The translations under genes were made by a program, and so were the position numbers. Shown here piece after piece: positions 34,833-44,446 of a stretch of 64,000 bases of DNA (positions within the stretch are counted from its first letter, which is position 1; each line of letters opens with the position of its first letter). The stretch spans positions 1 through 64,000 of the forward strand of contig JAKASJ010000001.1 of the NCBI GenBank assembly GCA_021819085.1. The letters are read 5' to 3'. This stretch comes from Pseudomonadota bacterium. Its GTDB lineage: Bacteria > Pseudomonadota > Gammaproteobacteria > Acidiferrobacterales > UBA6901. Below the pieces are notes generated by a model, which was not told the DNA's origin, ran no database searches, and saw nothing but the letters and a program-made list of their open reading frames with translations.

Positions 34833-35134
34833 TTGCCTGCCTTCTCCCAGAATTGAATCGCTTGCGGCGCTGGCCCGGAGTTCCCTTGACAACGGAACCC
34901 GGATTCTTTATGGCGCTATCTGACGTGCTGACGAATGCTGCTCTGAACCGAACCATGATGAGTGCTGCCCGGCACGATGCGGGCGAATCCGCCTGCCGGA
35001 AAAGTACGCCATTGCGCCGAGTTCACCGAAGCTCGCGCCCTGTGAGCGGTCCCGTGGCAATCCTGGAGCATCCACGCACGCCCGGGGGGCCGCCCTCCTC
35101 CTCGACGCGCGCGCAGACCGTCGATGCGGCCGAA
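34833..35134. other. Intergenic stretch between PilZ genes
   Basis: About 300 bases holding the upstream region of the PilZ gene at 34832. I see no gene or clear signal. Confidence 0.4.
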
Positions 35135-35500
35135 TCAGCCGCCCTGACCGGCGATCATGCCCGACGTTGTCGGCAAGCCTGTGCGCTTGACGTAAAGCAG
35201 GTGCGTCAATGCGGTGTAGGTCTTATTCCCGTATCCACCGAAACGCAGGGCAACTCCGTTCTTTCCTGTCCGGACGATGCGTGCGGCTATGTGATGGCGC
35301 ACTTCGCGGCCGCACGATCCCACGACAAGAATCGCCTCCACGTCACAGTTCGGCGCAAGATCGTCTTGCGCCATGTCGATGAGTGCCCCGTGCAGACTGA
35401 GGTCCTTCGTCTTCCAGCGCGCGGAATATTCGAGTTTGTGCGTGATATAGATATCGAGCGTCACCGCGCGACGCTCGGTAGCGCGTTTCTTGTACGCCAT
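35135..35500 (-). CDS. PilZ domain protein (4 of 5)
   Basis: 121 residues from the ATG at 35500, preceded by GGGGAG. RATER (RxxxR) and DLSLHG (DxSxxG) are intact. It shares WKTKxLSLxGAxxxM and YGNxTYTAL with the PilZ gene at 34515, pointing to tandem duplication, and carries an extra 15-residue C-terminal tail. It forms a same-strand group with the PilZ genes on either side. Confidence 0.9.
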   Translation of the reverse strand: MAYKKRATERRAVTLDIYITHKLEYSARWKTKDLSLHGALIDMAQDDLAPNCDVEAILVVGSCGREVRHHIAARIVRTGKNGVALRFGGYGNKTYTALTHLLYVKRTGLPTTSGMIAGQGG

Positions 35501-35709
35501 TTTGATTCTCCCCAATCCCCGAAAGACACAACCATCCTTTCGATGCCGCCGATCATTCAAAGAAATGGCGCAGGCATCCCAGCAGTTCCGACGAGCGAGT
35601 CACCGGCTCCGATACCGGTGTCTGTCTGGAGCTGAACTTCCCCTGCAGGTGGCGTATGATCTTCCCCGGGGCCTCAATTTACGCCTACACGCCGGTGAGA
35701 TCAACGGAA

Positions 35710-36039
35710 ATGGCTGAACTTACGGTGCACCGCAATCTCCTGCCCGCCGAGCCCCTGCGCAAGCGGGTGCCTGAGCGCGACACAGACGGCGGTCCCTTGG
35801 CCGACGTAATGGTTCTGCTGCCCGGGCTGCGGGACCTGCCGCAACACCTTCTGCAGACGGCGATCGCCCAGATCCAGGCGGTGTGCGCGTACTATTCTCA
35901 CGCGGTCGCCTTCGCCGAGCTGAACATACGTCTAAACCTGCTTTTTGTTTCGGTGAGGCCCATCACTGGCATCCGCAACGAGATTTTCGACGCAGTGCGC
36001 GGTTTCCTGCCGCAAGCCCGCCTCGTATCCCACATCTGA
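35710..36039 (+). CDS. Conserved-looking small protein of unknown function
   Basis: 109 residues from ATG at 35710. I do not recognise it. It reads like a genuine soluble alpha/beta protein: VMVLLPGLRDLPQHLLQTAIAQI, a helix of AELN type, LNLLFVSVRPITGIRNEIFDAVRGFLP and a final strand ARLVSHI. It is encoded opposite to the surrounding PilZ genes. The pattern strand-GI-helix-P-x-A-x-h-h at the end is regular and argues against a chance frame. Confidence 0.55.
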   Translation: MAELTVHRNLLPAEPLRKRVPERDTDGGPLADVMVLLPGLRDLPQHLLQTAIAQIQAVCAYYSHAVAFAELNIRLNLLFVSVRPITGIRNEIFDAVRGFLPQARLVSHI

Positions 36040-36205
36040 CCTGGAAGGCGCAAATCCGTCGGATTCCTGGTCAGTCCGGGAACAGCGGCGCAGCGGGAAA
36101 CTCCTCGTTGCCGGTGGGTGCGATGCGGGGGTGCGTCGAAGAGGGCGCATACGGGCGCCACACAGACTGATCCGATTGGGAAGGAGCCTGCCCGCCGACC
36201 GGGCG

Positions 36206-36652
36206 CTACCGCGCGTACAGCAGGTTTACCAGCTGGGTATAGGTTTCGTCGTCGTAACGGCCGAATTTCAGCGCGACGCCGTATTGCTGAATACGGGTCA
36301 CCGTGGCGGGGAGCCGGTGCTCCATCCGCTCGCCCTTGTAAAAGCACTTGAGCACGAACTCCACAGCCGCTCCTTCGTCCAGATCCCCGACGTCCATTTC
36401 GACAAACGCGCCGCTCATGCTCATGTCGCGGACCCGTCCTGCGCAGGAGATGGTCATACCATGATTGATGATCACCTCGTAAGGCAGTTCGGCGCGCAGG
36501 CTGGTGCGCAGATGAGGATCCTTGCTGTGATCGCGAACCGGCGGCTTCGGCGGCCATGCCTGCTCCGACGACTGCGGCAGTGCCCGCCCAATCCACACCG
36601 CATCGCTCAATGCAGTCGCTGGCCGTCTACCACGCGTGATTTTTCGGTCCAT
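36206..36652 (-). CDS. PilZ domain protein (5 of 5) with N-terminal extension
   Basis: 148 residues. A basic/Pro-rich N-terminal extension of ~50 residues precedes a PilZ domain with RTSLR (RxxxR) and DMSMSG (DxSxxG), both intact. The end (YDDETYTQLVNLLYAR) resembles the two PilZ proteins downstream, so all three on this stretch are related. The upstream region is AT-rich at 36715-36735 and may hold its promoter. Confidence 0.88.
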   Translation of the reverse strand: MDRKITRGRRPATALSDAVWIGRALPQSSEQAWPPKPPVRDHSKDPHLRTSLRAELPYEVIINHGMTISCAGRVRDMSMSGAFVEMDVGDLDEGAAVEFVLKCFYKGERMEHRLPATVTRIQQYGVALKFGRYDDETYTQLVNLLYAR

Positions 36653-36832
36653 AATTCTTTATGACTCCTCATCCCTTCGCAGAACTGACTCCCTGCCTCA
36701 CGACGACCCACGATCCAATTTTAATTTTCAGTTTGCGTCCGGCAATTCGCCGCGCTGATTGCCCGCTGTCCTGACAGCCCATTCCCGGTCTATCCCGGTT
36801 GTTGCCCAAGAACTCCGACCGGGCCAGTTGGC

Positions 36833-36973
36833 GTGCCGTTCATTAAACTATACACCCACCCCGCGCAGACCTGGATGGCCTGGGACACCACTTGGCGCGC
36901 GTTCTGGGCACTTTGTCCGGAGAAACACCCGGAACACACGCTGGCGTTGCCTTCATCGCCTGGAAGCGAATAA
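36833..36973 (+). CDS. Possible very small protein (doubtful)
   Basis: A GTG-initiated frame of 46 codons (starts VPFIKLYTHPAQ) with four Trp and two HP pairs. Its composition is unlike the Arg/Pro/Gly pattern of chance frames here, but there is no ribosome-binding site and no neighbour to support it. Most likely spurious; listed so it can be checked. Confidence 0.15.
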   Translation: MPFIKLYTHPAQTWMAWDTTWRAFWALCPEKHPEHTLALPSSPGSE

Positions 36974-37342
36974 AATCTGCCAAAAAATTACAGGTATTAT
37001 TTAAGGCATCCGACTGGCATGCGATGTCGCACGATGGGGCGGTGACGCCGCCTCCTCCGAAGCCGGAAGCATCGTTTATCCCGGGATATCCGGATGAGGC
37101 CCAGGCGGGAAATGGCGCAACGACCCATGAAACCAGATGGCCGGGTCATAGTCTAAGGCGATGGAGACGGTGGATAGGTCTGGCCTGAGGGATCCGCCAG
37201 ATCCGGCATTGCGCCGATGGGGAGACTCGGGCACGCGCGCCCGCCGCGCGACGAAAATCTGGCCGATTTGTCCCCGTCGAACAGACCGGGTCGGCGTCCG
37301 GCCGTCGGGAAAAATTTGCCGTGTAGCGGCAGCGATCAAGTT

Positions 37343-37351
37343 TGCTATACT
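37343..37351 (+). promoter_or_regulatory. Extended -10 promoter element
   Basis: TGCTATACT matches the extended -10 consensus TGnTATAAT in all but one position. It lies about 145 bases before the gene at 37497. No good -35 is present at 17 bases, as extended -10 promoters allow. Confidence 0.4.
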
Positions 37352-37496
37352 CTTCCGAACTCGGGAGGCGTCCGGGTGCCACCGCAGCCAGCACGCCAAA
37401 TAACAATTCGGGCACCCGTGAGTCGATACGCAAGCCCGATCGGCAACGGACATTGCCGGGAAGCATCACTGATAAAGGATGCATCGGGAAAGAATA

Positions 37497-38216
37497 ATGG
37501 CCATGCGTTCCCTCGTGAAATCGGACAATCTGGCAGAATACGGCCTGACGGCCGAGACTTTTCCTGCATTTTACAACAAGATCACCTCCATCCGTTTTCC
37601 CATCGCGGTCGAGGAGGTGCTGGATTTCCGGTCCCTGATCAATCACACAGCGGATGCCTTCGAGGAGCCGACGGATTCACCCCAGAACCGGGAGTTCCAG
37701 GAGTCGCTGTTGGCGGCCATCCACTCGTTCGGTATCGAGAACAGCCACCACGCCGAGCGACTGCTGAGACTGCTGATGGTGATACGCGGGCTGCATTACC
37801 AGCACACGATCGATTCGCGGGACACCGAGCAACGACTGCGCACGGCCCTGGCCGACAACCGCGAGGCCCGCTCGCGTTCGGTGCGCTATGGGACCTACGC
37901 GCTGCTCGCCATGGCTTCCTGTGCCGTTGGCTGGTTCATGATGCGGCAGCCGGAGTGGCCTATTAAGCTCCTGACCCTGGCGTTTGCCGTCCTCGGCCTC
38001 GATTACTTCCACTCCCTGCCGAGACTGGACCGGGAACGGGACGGTTACGCCAGGGAGATCAATGAGGTGCTGCGCGCGCGCGTTGAGAGTCTCAACTGGC
38101 GAACCCTGATCCACAAGCTGTCGCTGATTCTCGGCTATAAGCAGATCAGGGGTATCGAGGTCTTCTGCCACAATGACGAGCGAGGCAGCGTGCACCGCCC
38201 GCGTTCCCTCCACTGA
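37497..38216 (+). CDS. Membrane protein of unknown function
   Basis: 239 residues from ATG at 37497. Residues ~1-125 are soluble and helix-rich (a bundle ending LLMVIRGLHYQHTIDSRDTEQRLRTALADN). Two adjacent transmembrane segments follow (YGTYALLAMASCAVGWFMM and PIKLLTLAFAVLGLDYF), then a ~70-residue basic cytoplasmic tail. The hairpin membrane topology puts both ends on the same side. I do not recognise a family; it stands alone and converges with ilvD. Confidence 0.7.
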   Translation: MAMRSLVKSDNLAEYGLTAETFPAFYNKITSIRFPIAVEEVLDFRSLINHTADAFEEPTDSPQNREFQESLLAAIHSFGIENSHHAERLLRLLMVIRGLHYQHTIDSRDTEQRLRTALADNREARSRSVRYGTYALLAMASCAVGWFMMRQPEWPIKLLTLAFAVLGLDYFHSLPRLDRERDGYAREINEVLRARVESLNWRTLIHKLSLILGYKQIRGIEVFCHNDERGSVHRPRSLH

Positions 38217-38318
38217 ATACGGCATAGGCACCGGACTCAACGCCGCCGCGCCGCTGACCACGATGAGCCGCGTTCGACGGCCTTTCGCAACCCCCCCAGG
38301 GCACTTCCCGACAACGCG

Positions 38319-39998
38319 CTACTCGTCGGTAACGCAACCTTCAGAAGCGTTCTTCACGGTCTTGATGAACTTGTACAGCGTGCCACGCTGCACCTTGTAC
38401 GGAGGCATCACCCAGGCGGCACGGCGACTGGCCATTTCCGTGTCGCTCACCTCGACGAGGAGAGAGTTTTTCTCGGCATCGATGGTGATGATGTCGCCGT
38501 CGCGCAGAAGCGCGATCGGCCCGCCCTCCTGGGCCTCCGGGACCACGTGTCCGATGATGAAACCATGGGATCCGCCCGAAAAGCGCCCGTCGGTCATCAG
38601 CGCGACATCCTTCCCGAGACCGGCCCCCATGATGGCCGAAGTCGGCGTCAGCATCTCGGGCATACCGGGACCGCCCTTGGGACCTTCGTATCGGATCACG
38701 ACCACGTCACCTTTGAGAATGCGGCCCTGCTCGAGAGCGTGCAGCATGTCTTCCTCGGAGTCATAGACCTTGGCCGGACCCTTGAAATGCAGCCCTTCCT
38801 TGCCGGTGATCTTGGCCACCGCTCCACCCGGCGCAAGATTGCCGCGCAGAATCTGGATGTGTCCGGTACGCTTCAGCGGCCGATCCAGGGGGTGTATCAC
38901 ATCCTGACCCGCCGCGAGTCCGGGCACATCCTTGATGTTCTCGGCCAGGGTTCGGCCCGTCACGGTGATGCAGTCTCCGCGCAGCAATCCCTTCTCCCAC
39001 AGAAATTTGAGCACGGCCGGCGTGCCGCCCACCCTGTGCAGGTCTTCCATCACGTAGCGTCCGCTCGGCTTCAAATCGGCCAGAAACGGGGTGCGGTCGC
39101 TGGCTGCCTGAAAGTCATCGATCGTCAGCGGTACATCGACGGCGCGCGCCATGGCGATCAGGTGCAACACCGCATTGGTGGAACCGCCCAGCGCCATCAC
39201 AGTCACCATGGCATTTTCGAATGCCGCGCGCGTCATGATGTCGCGCGGCTTGAGGTCCATTTCGAGAAGCTTCTTGATAGCCTGTCCGGAGCGCAAACAC
39301 TCCTCCGTCTTCGCAGCGTCCACGGCCGGCGTTGACGAACTGTACGGCAGTGACATGCCCAGGGCTTCAATGGCACATGCCATGGTGTTGGCGGTATACA
39401 TCCCGCCGCACGCGCCCGGGCCCGGACAGGCATGTCTGACTATGTCCTGGCGGGTGGCATCATCGATCCTGCCTGTGATGAATTCGCCGTAGCTCTGGAA
39501 CGCCGAGATGATATCCAGGACCTTGGAGTCGCTGTGCCCGGGCTTGATAGTGCCTCCGTAAATCATGAGCGACGGGCGGTTGATACGTGCCATACCCATA
39601 ATCACGCCCGGCATGTTCTTGTCGCAGCCGGGAATGGAGATGTTGGCGTCATACCACTGGGCACCCATCACCGTTTCGATGGAATCCGCGATGATTTCGC
39701 GCGACTGGAGCGAAAAACTCATGCCGTCGGTACCCATGGAGATACCGTCCGATACGCCGATGGTGTTGAACCTCAGCCCGGCCAGTCCGGCTGCCTCAAC
39801 GCCCTCCTTCACCTTGGCGGCGAGGTCGTTAAGGTGCATGTTGCAGGTGTTGCCTTCCCACCAGACGCTGGCGATCCCCACTTCCGCCTTGTCCATGTCA
39901 CGCTCGTTCATCCCGGTGCCGTAGAGCATCGCCTGGGACGCGCCCTGTGATTTCGGCTGGGTGATACGGGAACTGTAGCGATTCAATTTCTGAGCCAT
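38319..39998 (-). CDS. ilvD: Dihydroxy-acid dehydratase
   Basis: 559 residues, the usual length. Family signatures: [20 protein letters not shown] with a cluster-ligand Cys, [29 protein letters not shown] with another, and [20 protein letters not shown] near the C-terminus. IlvD dehydrates 2,3-dihydroxy-isovalerate and its methyl homolog to the keto acids for valine, isoleucine and leucine, using an Fe-S cluster. It is monocistronic here, away from other ilv genes. Confidence 0.98.
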   Translation of the reverse strand: MAQKLNRYSSRITQPKSQGASQAMLYGTGMNERDMDKAEVGIASVWWEGNTCNMHLNDLAAKVKEGVEAAGLAGLRFNTIGVSDGISMGTDGMSFSLQSREIIADSIETVMGAQWYDANISIPGCDKNMPGVIMGMARINRPSLMIYGGTIKPGHSDSKVLDIISAFQSYGEFITGRIDDATRQDIVRHACPGPGACGGMYTANTMACAIEALGMSLPYSSSTPAVDAAKTEECLRSGQAIKKLLEMDLKPRDIMTRAAFENAMVTVMALGGSTNAVLHLIAMARAVDVPLTIDDFQAASDRTPFLADLKPSGRYVMEDLHRVGGTPAVLKFLWEKGLLRGDCITVTGRTLAENIKDVPGLAAGQDVIHPLDRPLKRTGHIQILRGNLAPGGAVAKITGKEGLHFKGPAKVYDSEEDMLHALEQGRILKGDVVVIRYEGPKGGPGMPEMLTPTSAIMGAGLGKDVALMTDGRFSGGSHGFIIGHVVPEAQEGGPIALLRDGDIITIDAEKNSLLVEVSDTEMASRRAAWVMPPYKVQRGTLYKFIKTVKNASEGCVTDE

Positions 39999-40383
39999 GA
40001 CCTTCTCCGGACGAGGATCTAAAACGTCGTATTTTACCTGAAAGCCGGCGTCTGTTCACCGGACAACACCGCGTCCCCGGCGGTCATGCACCAGTTTCTT
40101 TCGCACCGCGATAGAACAGACAGGGCACCGCATGCGGTGCCCTGTGCAGAGATCGCCGTGATGGAAGCGGATGTGCTCCGGCCCGGGTCTGAACGGCTAC
40201 GCGCTCACGGCGTCTCACCCGAACATAAAAACAGAACGGCGGGGACCGCCAGCACGGCCGAAGCATCATCGGACACCACGCAGCACCGGTCCTGATGTCC
40301 GGAAGGCGGCTCCCGCGGTCCGTGAATGCCTCACCCTCCGCCGCGCCGACGCGTCCGGCGTCCGCTGCGCACAACGGTGGTAT
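39999..40383. other. Intergenic stretch upstream of ilvD
   Basis: About 385 bases with the 26-base palindrome at 40120-40145 as the only notable structure. A minus-strand frame here is Arg/Pro-rich and not rich in Ile, Val or Leu, so I see no attenuator leader peptide for ilvD. Confidence 0.45.
40120..40145. repeat. Perfect 26-base palindrome
   Basis: ACAGGGCACCGCA is followed directly by its exact reverse complement TGCGGTGCCCTGT. It lies 122-147 bases before the ilvD start and about 240 bases after the ACT-domain gene, on the shared minus strand. It could be a terminator stem for the upstream gene or a protein-binding site. Confidence 0.6.
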
Positions 40384-40797
40384 CTAGGATGCGCCCAAGG
40401 ATCTCGCAGCCTTGCGCACGTCTTTCGGCTTCACCCACAAAAGCGCACCGAAACGTCCCTTCCCGGCACAGACCGCGTCTATCGCCGTCACATTGATGCC
40501 GACACCGGCAAGCCGCGACAGCACCGATCCGATGGCTCCGGGACGATCGTCGCCTTGAACCAGGAATCCGGTCTTCTTTTTCTTGAGCGCCCATTCGGCG
40601 TGCTTGGCTGTTGCCATAAACGAGGCGGTGTCCTCCGGAATGAAATCAAGCTGTCCGCGCGACCCCCGCGGAAACCCGGTAAATCCCAGCAGATTGACGC
40701 GCGCCGTGCGCAACGTCTCGAGAACCTCCGCCGCCTTTCCCGGCCTGTTGGAAATGCCCATTGTGAAGTAATCAATCTTCCGTGCTTTCTGTGCCAT
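40384..40797 (-). CDS. ACT domain protein (two ACT repeats)
   Basis: 137 residues from the ATG at 40797, which has GGAGG five bases upstream; the frame continues to 40875 without support. Two ACT-type beta-alpha-beta units are visible: ISNRPGKAAEVLETLRTARVNLLGFTGF (~15-45) and GDDRPGAIGSVLSRLAGVGINVTAIDAV (~80-110). ACT domains bind amino acids or related small ligands and regulate metabolism. With no enzyme domain attached this is a stand-alone sensor; its ligand is unknown, but ilvD is the next gene on the strand. Confidence 0.85.
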   Translation of the reverse strand: MAQKARKIDYFTMGISNRPGKAAEVLETLRTARVNLLGFTGFPRGSRGQLDFIPEDTASFMATAKHAEWALKKKKTGFLVQGDDRPGAIGSVLSRLAGVGINVTAIDAVCAGKGRFGALLWVKPKDVRKAARSLGAS

Positions 40798-41018
40798 GAT
40801 CGCCTCCTGCCTGAATGGTTGTCCGCCGAACGGGCATTGTAGCGCTAGGATTGCATCGCAACCATTGCTTTCCACGTCGCACCCGCCGAATCCGGAATTG
40901 CCGCCGTCCGGGATCCAGCCCGCGCGCCCGAGTGCGCGCGACTCGCCGTTACCGGTGTACCCGCGTTAAGATTGATACAGCCGCTGCGGACTCGCCGCAC
41001 ATGCATCCCCGGGGGAAA

Positions 41019-41978
41019 ATGATTCCGATCCACTTCATCGACTACGAACACGGCATCACCGCGGTCGATGCCGGATACGGCAGGCCAGGTGTGGCCGCGA
41101 TCCATCTGCTGATCGAACGCGGCCGCGCCGCGATCGTCGACACCGGCACCGTACATTCGGTCGACGGCTTGATGGAGGTGCTCACGGCCAAGGGCATCCG
41201 ACCGTGCGACGTGGACTATGTGATCGTGACACATGTGCATCTGGATCATGCGGGTGGCGCCGGTGAACTCATGCGGCGCCTGCCTGAGGCGCGCGTGGTC
41301 GTGCATCCGCGCGGTGCGCGCCACCTGATCGACCCGGACAGGCTGGTCGCCGGCGTAGCCGGCGTCTATGGTGCAGAGGAAACCGTCCGGCGCTTTGGAC
41401 AAATCGTACCGATCGCAGCCGAGCGGATCATGGAGGCGCCGGACGGCTTGTGTCTGCAACTCAACGGACGGGAACTGCTGTGCCTCGACACGCCCGGGCA
41501 CGCACGCCACCATATCTGCGTATTCGACGGAATCAGCAACGGATTCTTCACAGGCGACACCTTCGGTCTGTCTTACCGCGAATTCGACACCGAGCGCGGT
41601 GAGTTCATTTTCCCGACGACCACGCCCGTCCAGTTCGACCCTGTGGCACTACATGGATCGATCGACCGTCTTGTGGCAATGGGTCCGGACCAGATGTTTC
41701 TCACTCACTTCGGCCGCGTGGGTAATCCTGGCCGCATGGCGACAGACCTGCACGAATGCATCGATGCCTTTACCAGCGTAGCGCGGCAGGCAGCCGATGC
41801 AGGAAGGCAACGCCATGCCCGGATCAGGGACGGCCTGGCACGCGTGCTGCTCGAACGACTCACCGAACACGGCTGCCGCCTGGCGCGTGAACGCATGCTT
41901 GAGCTTCTGGAGATGGATATCGAATTGAACGCCCAGGGTCTGGGTGTATGGCTCGACAGCAGCGGCTTCGCGCACTGA
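41019..41978 (+). CDS. Metallo-beta-lactamase-fold hydrolase
   Basis: About 319 residues from the ATG at 41019 (GGGGGA upstream); an in-frame ATG at 41001 is the alternative. The zinc motif THVHLDHAGG (HxHxDH) is at about residue 75-84, followed by DTPGHARHHICVF and GDTFGLSYREF carrying the further His and Asp ligands, and LTHFGRV for the last His. No signal peptide, so cytoplasmic. The substrate cannot be assigned; glyoxalase II-like or lactonase-like activity are both possible. Confidence 0.88.
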   Translation: MIPIHFIDYEHGITAVDAGYGRPGVAAIHLLIERGRAAIVDTGTVHSVDGLMEVLTAKGIRPCDVDYVIVTHVHLDHAGGAGELMRRLPEARVVVHPRGARHLIDPDRLVAGVAGVYGAEETVRRFGQIVPIAAERIMEAPDGLCLQLNGRELLCLDTPGHARHHICVFDGISNGFFTGDTFGLSYREFDTERGEFIFPTTTPVQFDPVALHGSIDRLVAMGPDQMFLTHFGRVGNPGRMATDLHECIDAFTSVARQAADAGRQRHARIRDGLARVLLERLTEHGCRLARERMLELLEMDIELNAQGLGVWLDSSGFAH

Positions 41979-42344
41979 TGCCGGCACGGGTCCCCGCACA
42001 ATGCATTGCACCGGGACAAGGAACCTGCCCAGCACTCGCCCACGCATGCCGCTGATCATCGTCGGGATCCTCCGCGCCCGATGGCGGATTCGAACCGCCA
42101 GCTGCGGGTGTCGCGCGCATTCCACGGACTGGCAACGGCATCGCGACCGAGGTCCATGGACTACTCCGGCGCGAAACCCGGCGCTGGCTGTTCGACACCC
42201 AGACCGGCAATTGCGCTCCCGGATCCCGGGAAAACCGGCGCTGTGCGGGTCCATGGTTCAACAAGGAAGCCAGCCGGCCGAGACTGGCGCACGTCGCCGC
42301 TAACCGGGATAATCGGCGGCTACGATCAGGAAGCGTATCGGGAA
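41979..42344. other. Intergenic stretch
   Basis: No gene supported. It contains a tRNA T-arm lookalike on the minus strand near 42091 that lacks the rest of a tRNA. Confidence 0.4.
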
Positions 42345-43076
42345 GTGGAAAAGCTCAGGTTGTCGAAGCTGATGTCTGAACTCGGTCTGTGTTCGCGCCG
42401 CGAGGCGGACCAGTATATCGAGCGCGGCTGGGTCTACGTGGACGGTGAGCGGGTCACGGAACTGGGCACCAAGGTCTATGCCGGGCAGCAGGTCACGCTC
42501 GACCCGCAGGCCGCGGCGAGCCAGCAGCGGCGTGTCACCATCCTGCTGCACAAACCGGTCGGAATTGTCTCGGCGCAGCCGGAAAAGGGGTATCAGGCGG
42601 CGGTGTCTCTCATCCGCGCGCAGACCCGCGACCCTGGCGACCACACGCCGACTCGATTCAACCGCAGCCATCTCCTGGGACTGGCTCCAGCCGGACGCCT
42701 CGATATCGATTCGACCGGACTGCTGGTGCTGACCCAGGACGGCCGGGTGGCGCGGCAGCTTGTGGGCGATCACAATGGGGTCGAGAAGGAATACTTGGTG
42801 CGGGTCGAAGGCCATCTGAGCGACGAGGGACTGCGTCTGCTCAATCATGGCCTGTCGCTGGACGGGAAAGCGCTGCGTCCGGCCCGCGTTTCGTGGCAGA
42901 ATCGCGATCAGCTGCGCTTCACGCTGCGGGAGGGCAAGAAGCGCCAGATCCGCCGCATGTGCGAACTGGTGGGGCTCAAGGTTACGGGCCTCAAGCGAAC
43001 CCGGATCGGGAACGTGAAGCTCGGCTCGCTACCCGTCGGCATGTGGCGGTACCTGCGGGAAGACGAAAGCTTTTGA
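42345..43076 (+). CDS. 23S rRNA pseudouridine synthase, RluF-like (RsuA family)
   Basis: 243 residues from GTG at 42345, chosen because the S4 domain starts right after it ([24 protein letters not shown]); a later ATG would cut into that domain. The synthase domain has [13 protein letters not shown], the catalytic-Asp motif [21 protein letters not shown] and [13 protein letters not shown]. The spacing and the ending ([20 protein letters not shown]) are closest to RluF, which makes pseudouridine in 23S rRNA helix 90 region; RluB, RluE and RsuA are alternatives. It precedes pyrD. Confidence 0.88.
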   Translation: MEKLRLSKLMSELGLCSRREADQYIERGWVYVDGERVTELGTKVYAGQQVTLDPQAAASQQRRVTILLHKPVGIVSAQPEKGYQAAVSLIRAQTRDPGDHTPTRFNRSHLLGLAPAGRLDIDSTGLLVLTQDGRVARQLVGDHNGVEKEYLVRVEGHLSDEGLRLLNHGLSLDGKALRPARVSWQNRDQLRFTLREGKKRQIRRMCELVGLKVTGLKRTRIGNVKLGSLPVGMWRYLREDESF

Positions 43077-43157
43077 CAACTGCATGCGCCCCGCGGCCAA
43101 CCGGCTGAGAAGCGCGGCACCGGAGCCGGACGCACCCATGGCAAGACGCAAACGGCC

Positions 43158-44279
43158 TTGTACAGACTGATCCGACCGCTGCTGTTCTCCCTTGATCCGG
43201 AACGCGCCCACGACATTATGCTCGGAGCGCTGCGCCAGACCTATCGGGTTCCGGGCGCGGGCGCGCTCATCCGCAGCGCCTATGCACGCCGTACTCCGCA
43301 TCTGCCGGTTCGCGCCATGGGCCTGCAGCTGCGCAATCCGCTCGGGCTGGCCGCGGGTCTCGACAAGAACGCAAACTGCATCGGACCGCTGACCGACTTC
43401 GGGTTCGGCTTTCTGGAACTCGGGACCGTGACGCCCCACGCCCAGCCCGGCAATCCCAGGAAGCGCATGTTCCGCCTGTCGGCACACGAGGCGATCATCA
43501 ACCGCATGGGCTTCAACAGCATTGGCCTCGATGCGTTCATCGCGAATCTCGCACGCGTACGGCGCACCTGCCCGCTCGGCATCAACATCGGCAAGAATCG
43601 CGATACACCCGGGGAACACGCACTCGACGACTACCTCCATGGCCTGCGTGCAGCCTACCCGTTCGCCGATTACATCACGGTGAACATCTCCTCGCCCAAC
43701 ACCCCCGGGCTGCGCGCGCTTCAGGAGCGGGACACTCTGGCGGTGCTGCTTGCCGCACTCAAATCGGAACAGGAGATCCTGGCGCGCGCGCACGCACGCT
43801 ATGTACCGCTCGCTATCAAGATCGCGCCTGATCTGGCTGACGCGGAGATCGACGCGATTGCACGTCTGCTTCTCGAGCACAACATCGACGCGGTCGTCGC
43901 CACCAACACCACGATCAGCCGTCCGCAGCTCGAGGATGCACCCCTGTCCAGGGAGGGCGGCGGGTTGAGCGGACGGCCGCTGCGGCCTCTGGCCACGCAC
44001 GTCATCCGCGAGCTTCATCGCGGCGTTGCGGGACGGATTCCCATAATCGGGGTCGGCGGAATCAGCGACGCTGATGATGCCTGGGAAAAAATTCTCGCCG
44101 GTGCTGATCTGCTGCAGATCTACACTGCCCTGATCTACCGTGGCCCGATCGTGGTACGCAACATCGTCTCCGGCATCCGCGCACGGCTGGTGGCGCTGGG
44201 CGTTGAGACCTTCGCCCAGGCGCGGGCCGCACACGCGCATCCCCCGGGCGCGAGCGGGCACAGTGCGACGGCAGGTTGA
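43158..44279 (+). CDS. pyrD: Dihydroorotate dehydrogenase (quinone), class 2
   Basis: 373 residues from a TTG start; no ATG or GTG upstream in frame fits better, and the N-terminus (YRLIRPLLFSLDPERAHD) aligns with known PyrD starts. The class 2 membrane-associating N-terminal helix is present. Core motifs: NPLGLAAGLDKN, FGFLELGTVTPHAQPGNPRKRMFR, INRMGFNS, NISSPNTPGLRALQ, catalytic-Ser region included, and IGVGGISDADDA. It oxidises dihydroorotate to orotate with FMN, passing electrons to quinone, in pyrimidine synthesis. Confidence 0.97.
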   Translation: MYRLIRPLLFSLDPERAHDIMLGALRQTYRVPGAGALIRSAYARRTPHLPVRAMGLQLRNPLGLAAGLDKNANCIGPLTDFGFGFLELGTVTPHAQPGNPRKRMFRLSAHEAIINRMGFNSIGLDAFIANLARVRRTCPLGINIGKNRDTPGEHALDDYLHGLRAAYPFADYITVNISSPNTPGLRALQERDTLAVLLAALKSEQEILARAHARYVPLAIKIAPDLADAEIDAIARLLLEHNIDAVVATNTTISRPQLEDAPLSREGGGLSGRPLRPLATHVIRELHRGVAGRIPIIGVGGISDADDAWEKILAGADLLQIYTALIYRGPIVVRNIVSGIRARLVALGVETFAQARAAHAHPPGASGHSATAG

Positions 44280-44299
44280 AACCTGGATTCCCGGTGCGG

Positions 44300-44308
44300 T
44301 GATATGAT
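44300..44308 (+). promoter_or_regulatory. Extended -10 element before the tautomerase gene
   Basis: TGATATGAT matches TGnTATAAT with one mismatch, 138 bases before the tautomerase start and after the pyrD stop. A TTGAAA stands upstream but too far (21 bases) for a standard spacer. Confidence 0.35.
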
Positions 44309-44446
44309 CCCGGTGTGGCATCGGGGTCGCGGTGAACGTCGGCAAGCAGAACCAGGCTCGCTGCAATCTGCGTACCGTGCAGCGCCGGATTCCGCATCCG
44401 TTGCGCCCCGGCACCGGTCTTGCAGCAGAACAACAGGAGGTCAGCC

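Larger units (their letters stand above)
36653..37496. other. Long intergenic stretch
   Basis: About 840 bases without a confident gene. Contents: AT-rich DNA near 36715 behind the PilZ gene, a short Trp-rich frame at 36833-36973 of doubtful status, and an extended -10 element at 37343-37351 before the membrane protein gene. Confidence 0.45.

Noticed and set aside
40084-40374. Possible leader peptide for ilvD attenuation
   Set aside because: The frame is not enriched in Ile, Val or Leu codons and has no ribosome-binding site; the palindrome nearby lacks a U-tract.
42085-42110. tRNA T-arm lookalike on the minus strand (GGCGG, loop TTCGAAT, CCGCC)
   Set aside because: The flanking acceptor strand would be ATCGGGC, but no matching GCCCGAT occurs upstream, no anticodon arm fits and no CCA follows. 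It is probably a chance hairpin.
43029-44414. 461-codon frame antisense to pyrD
   Set aside because: Shadow frame over a complete pyrD.
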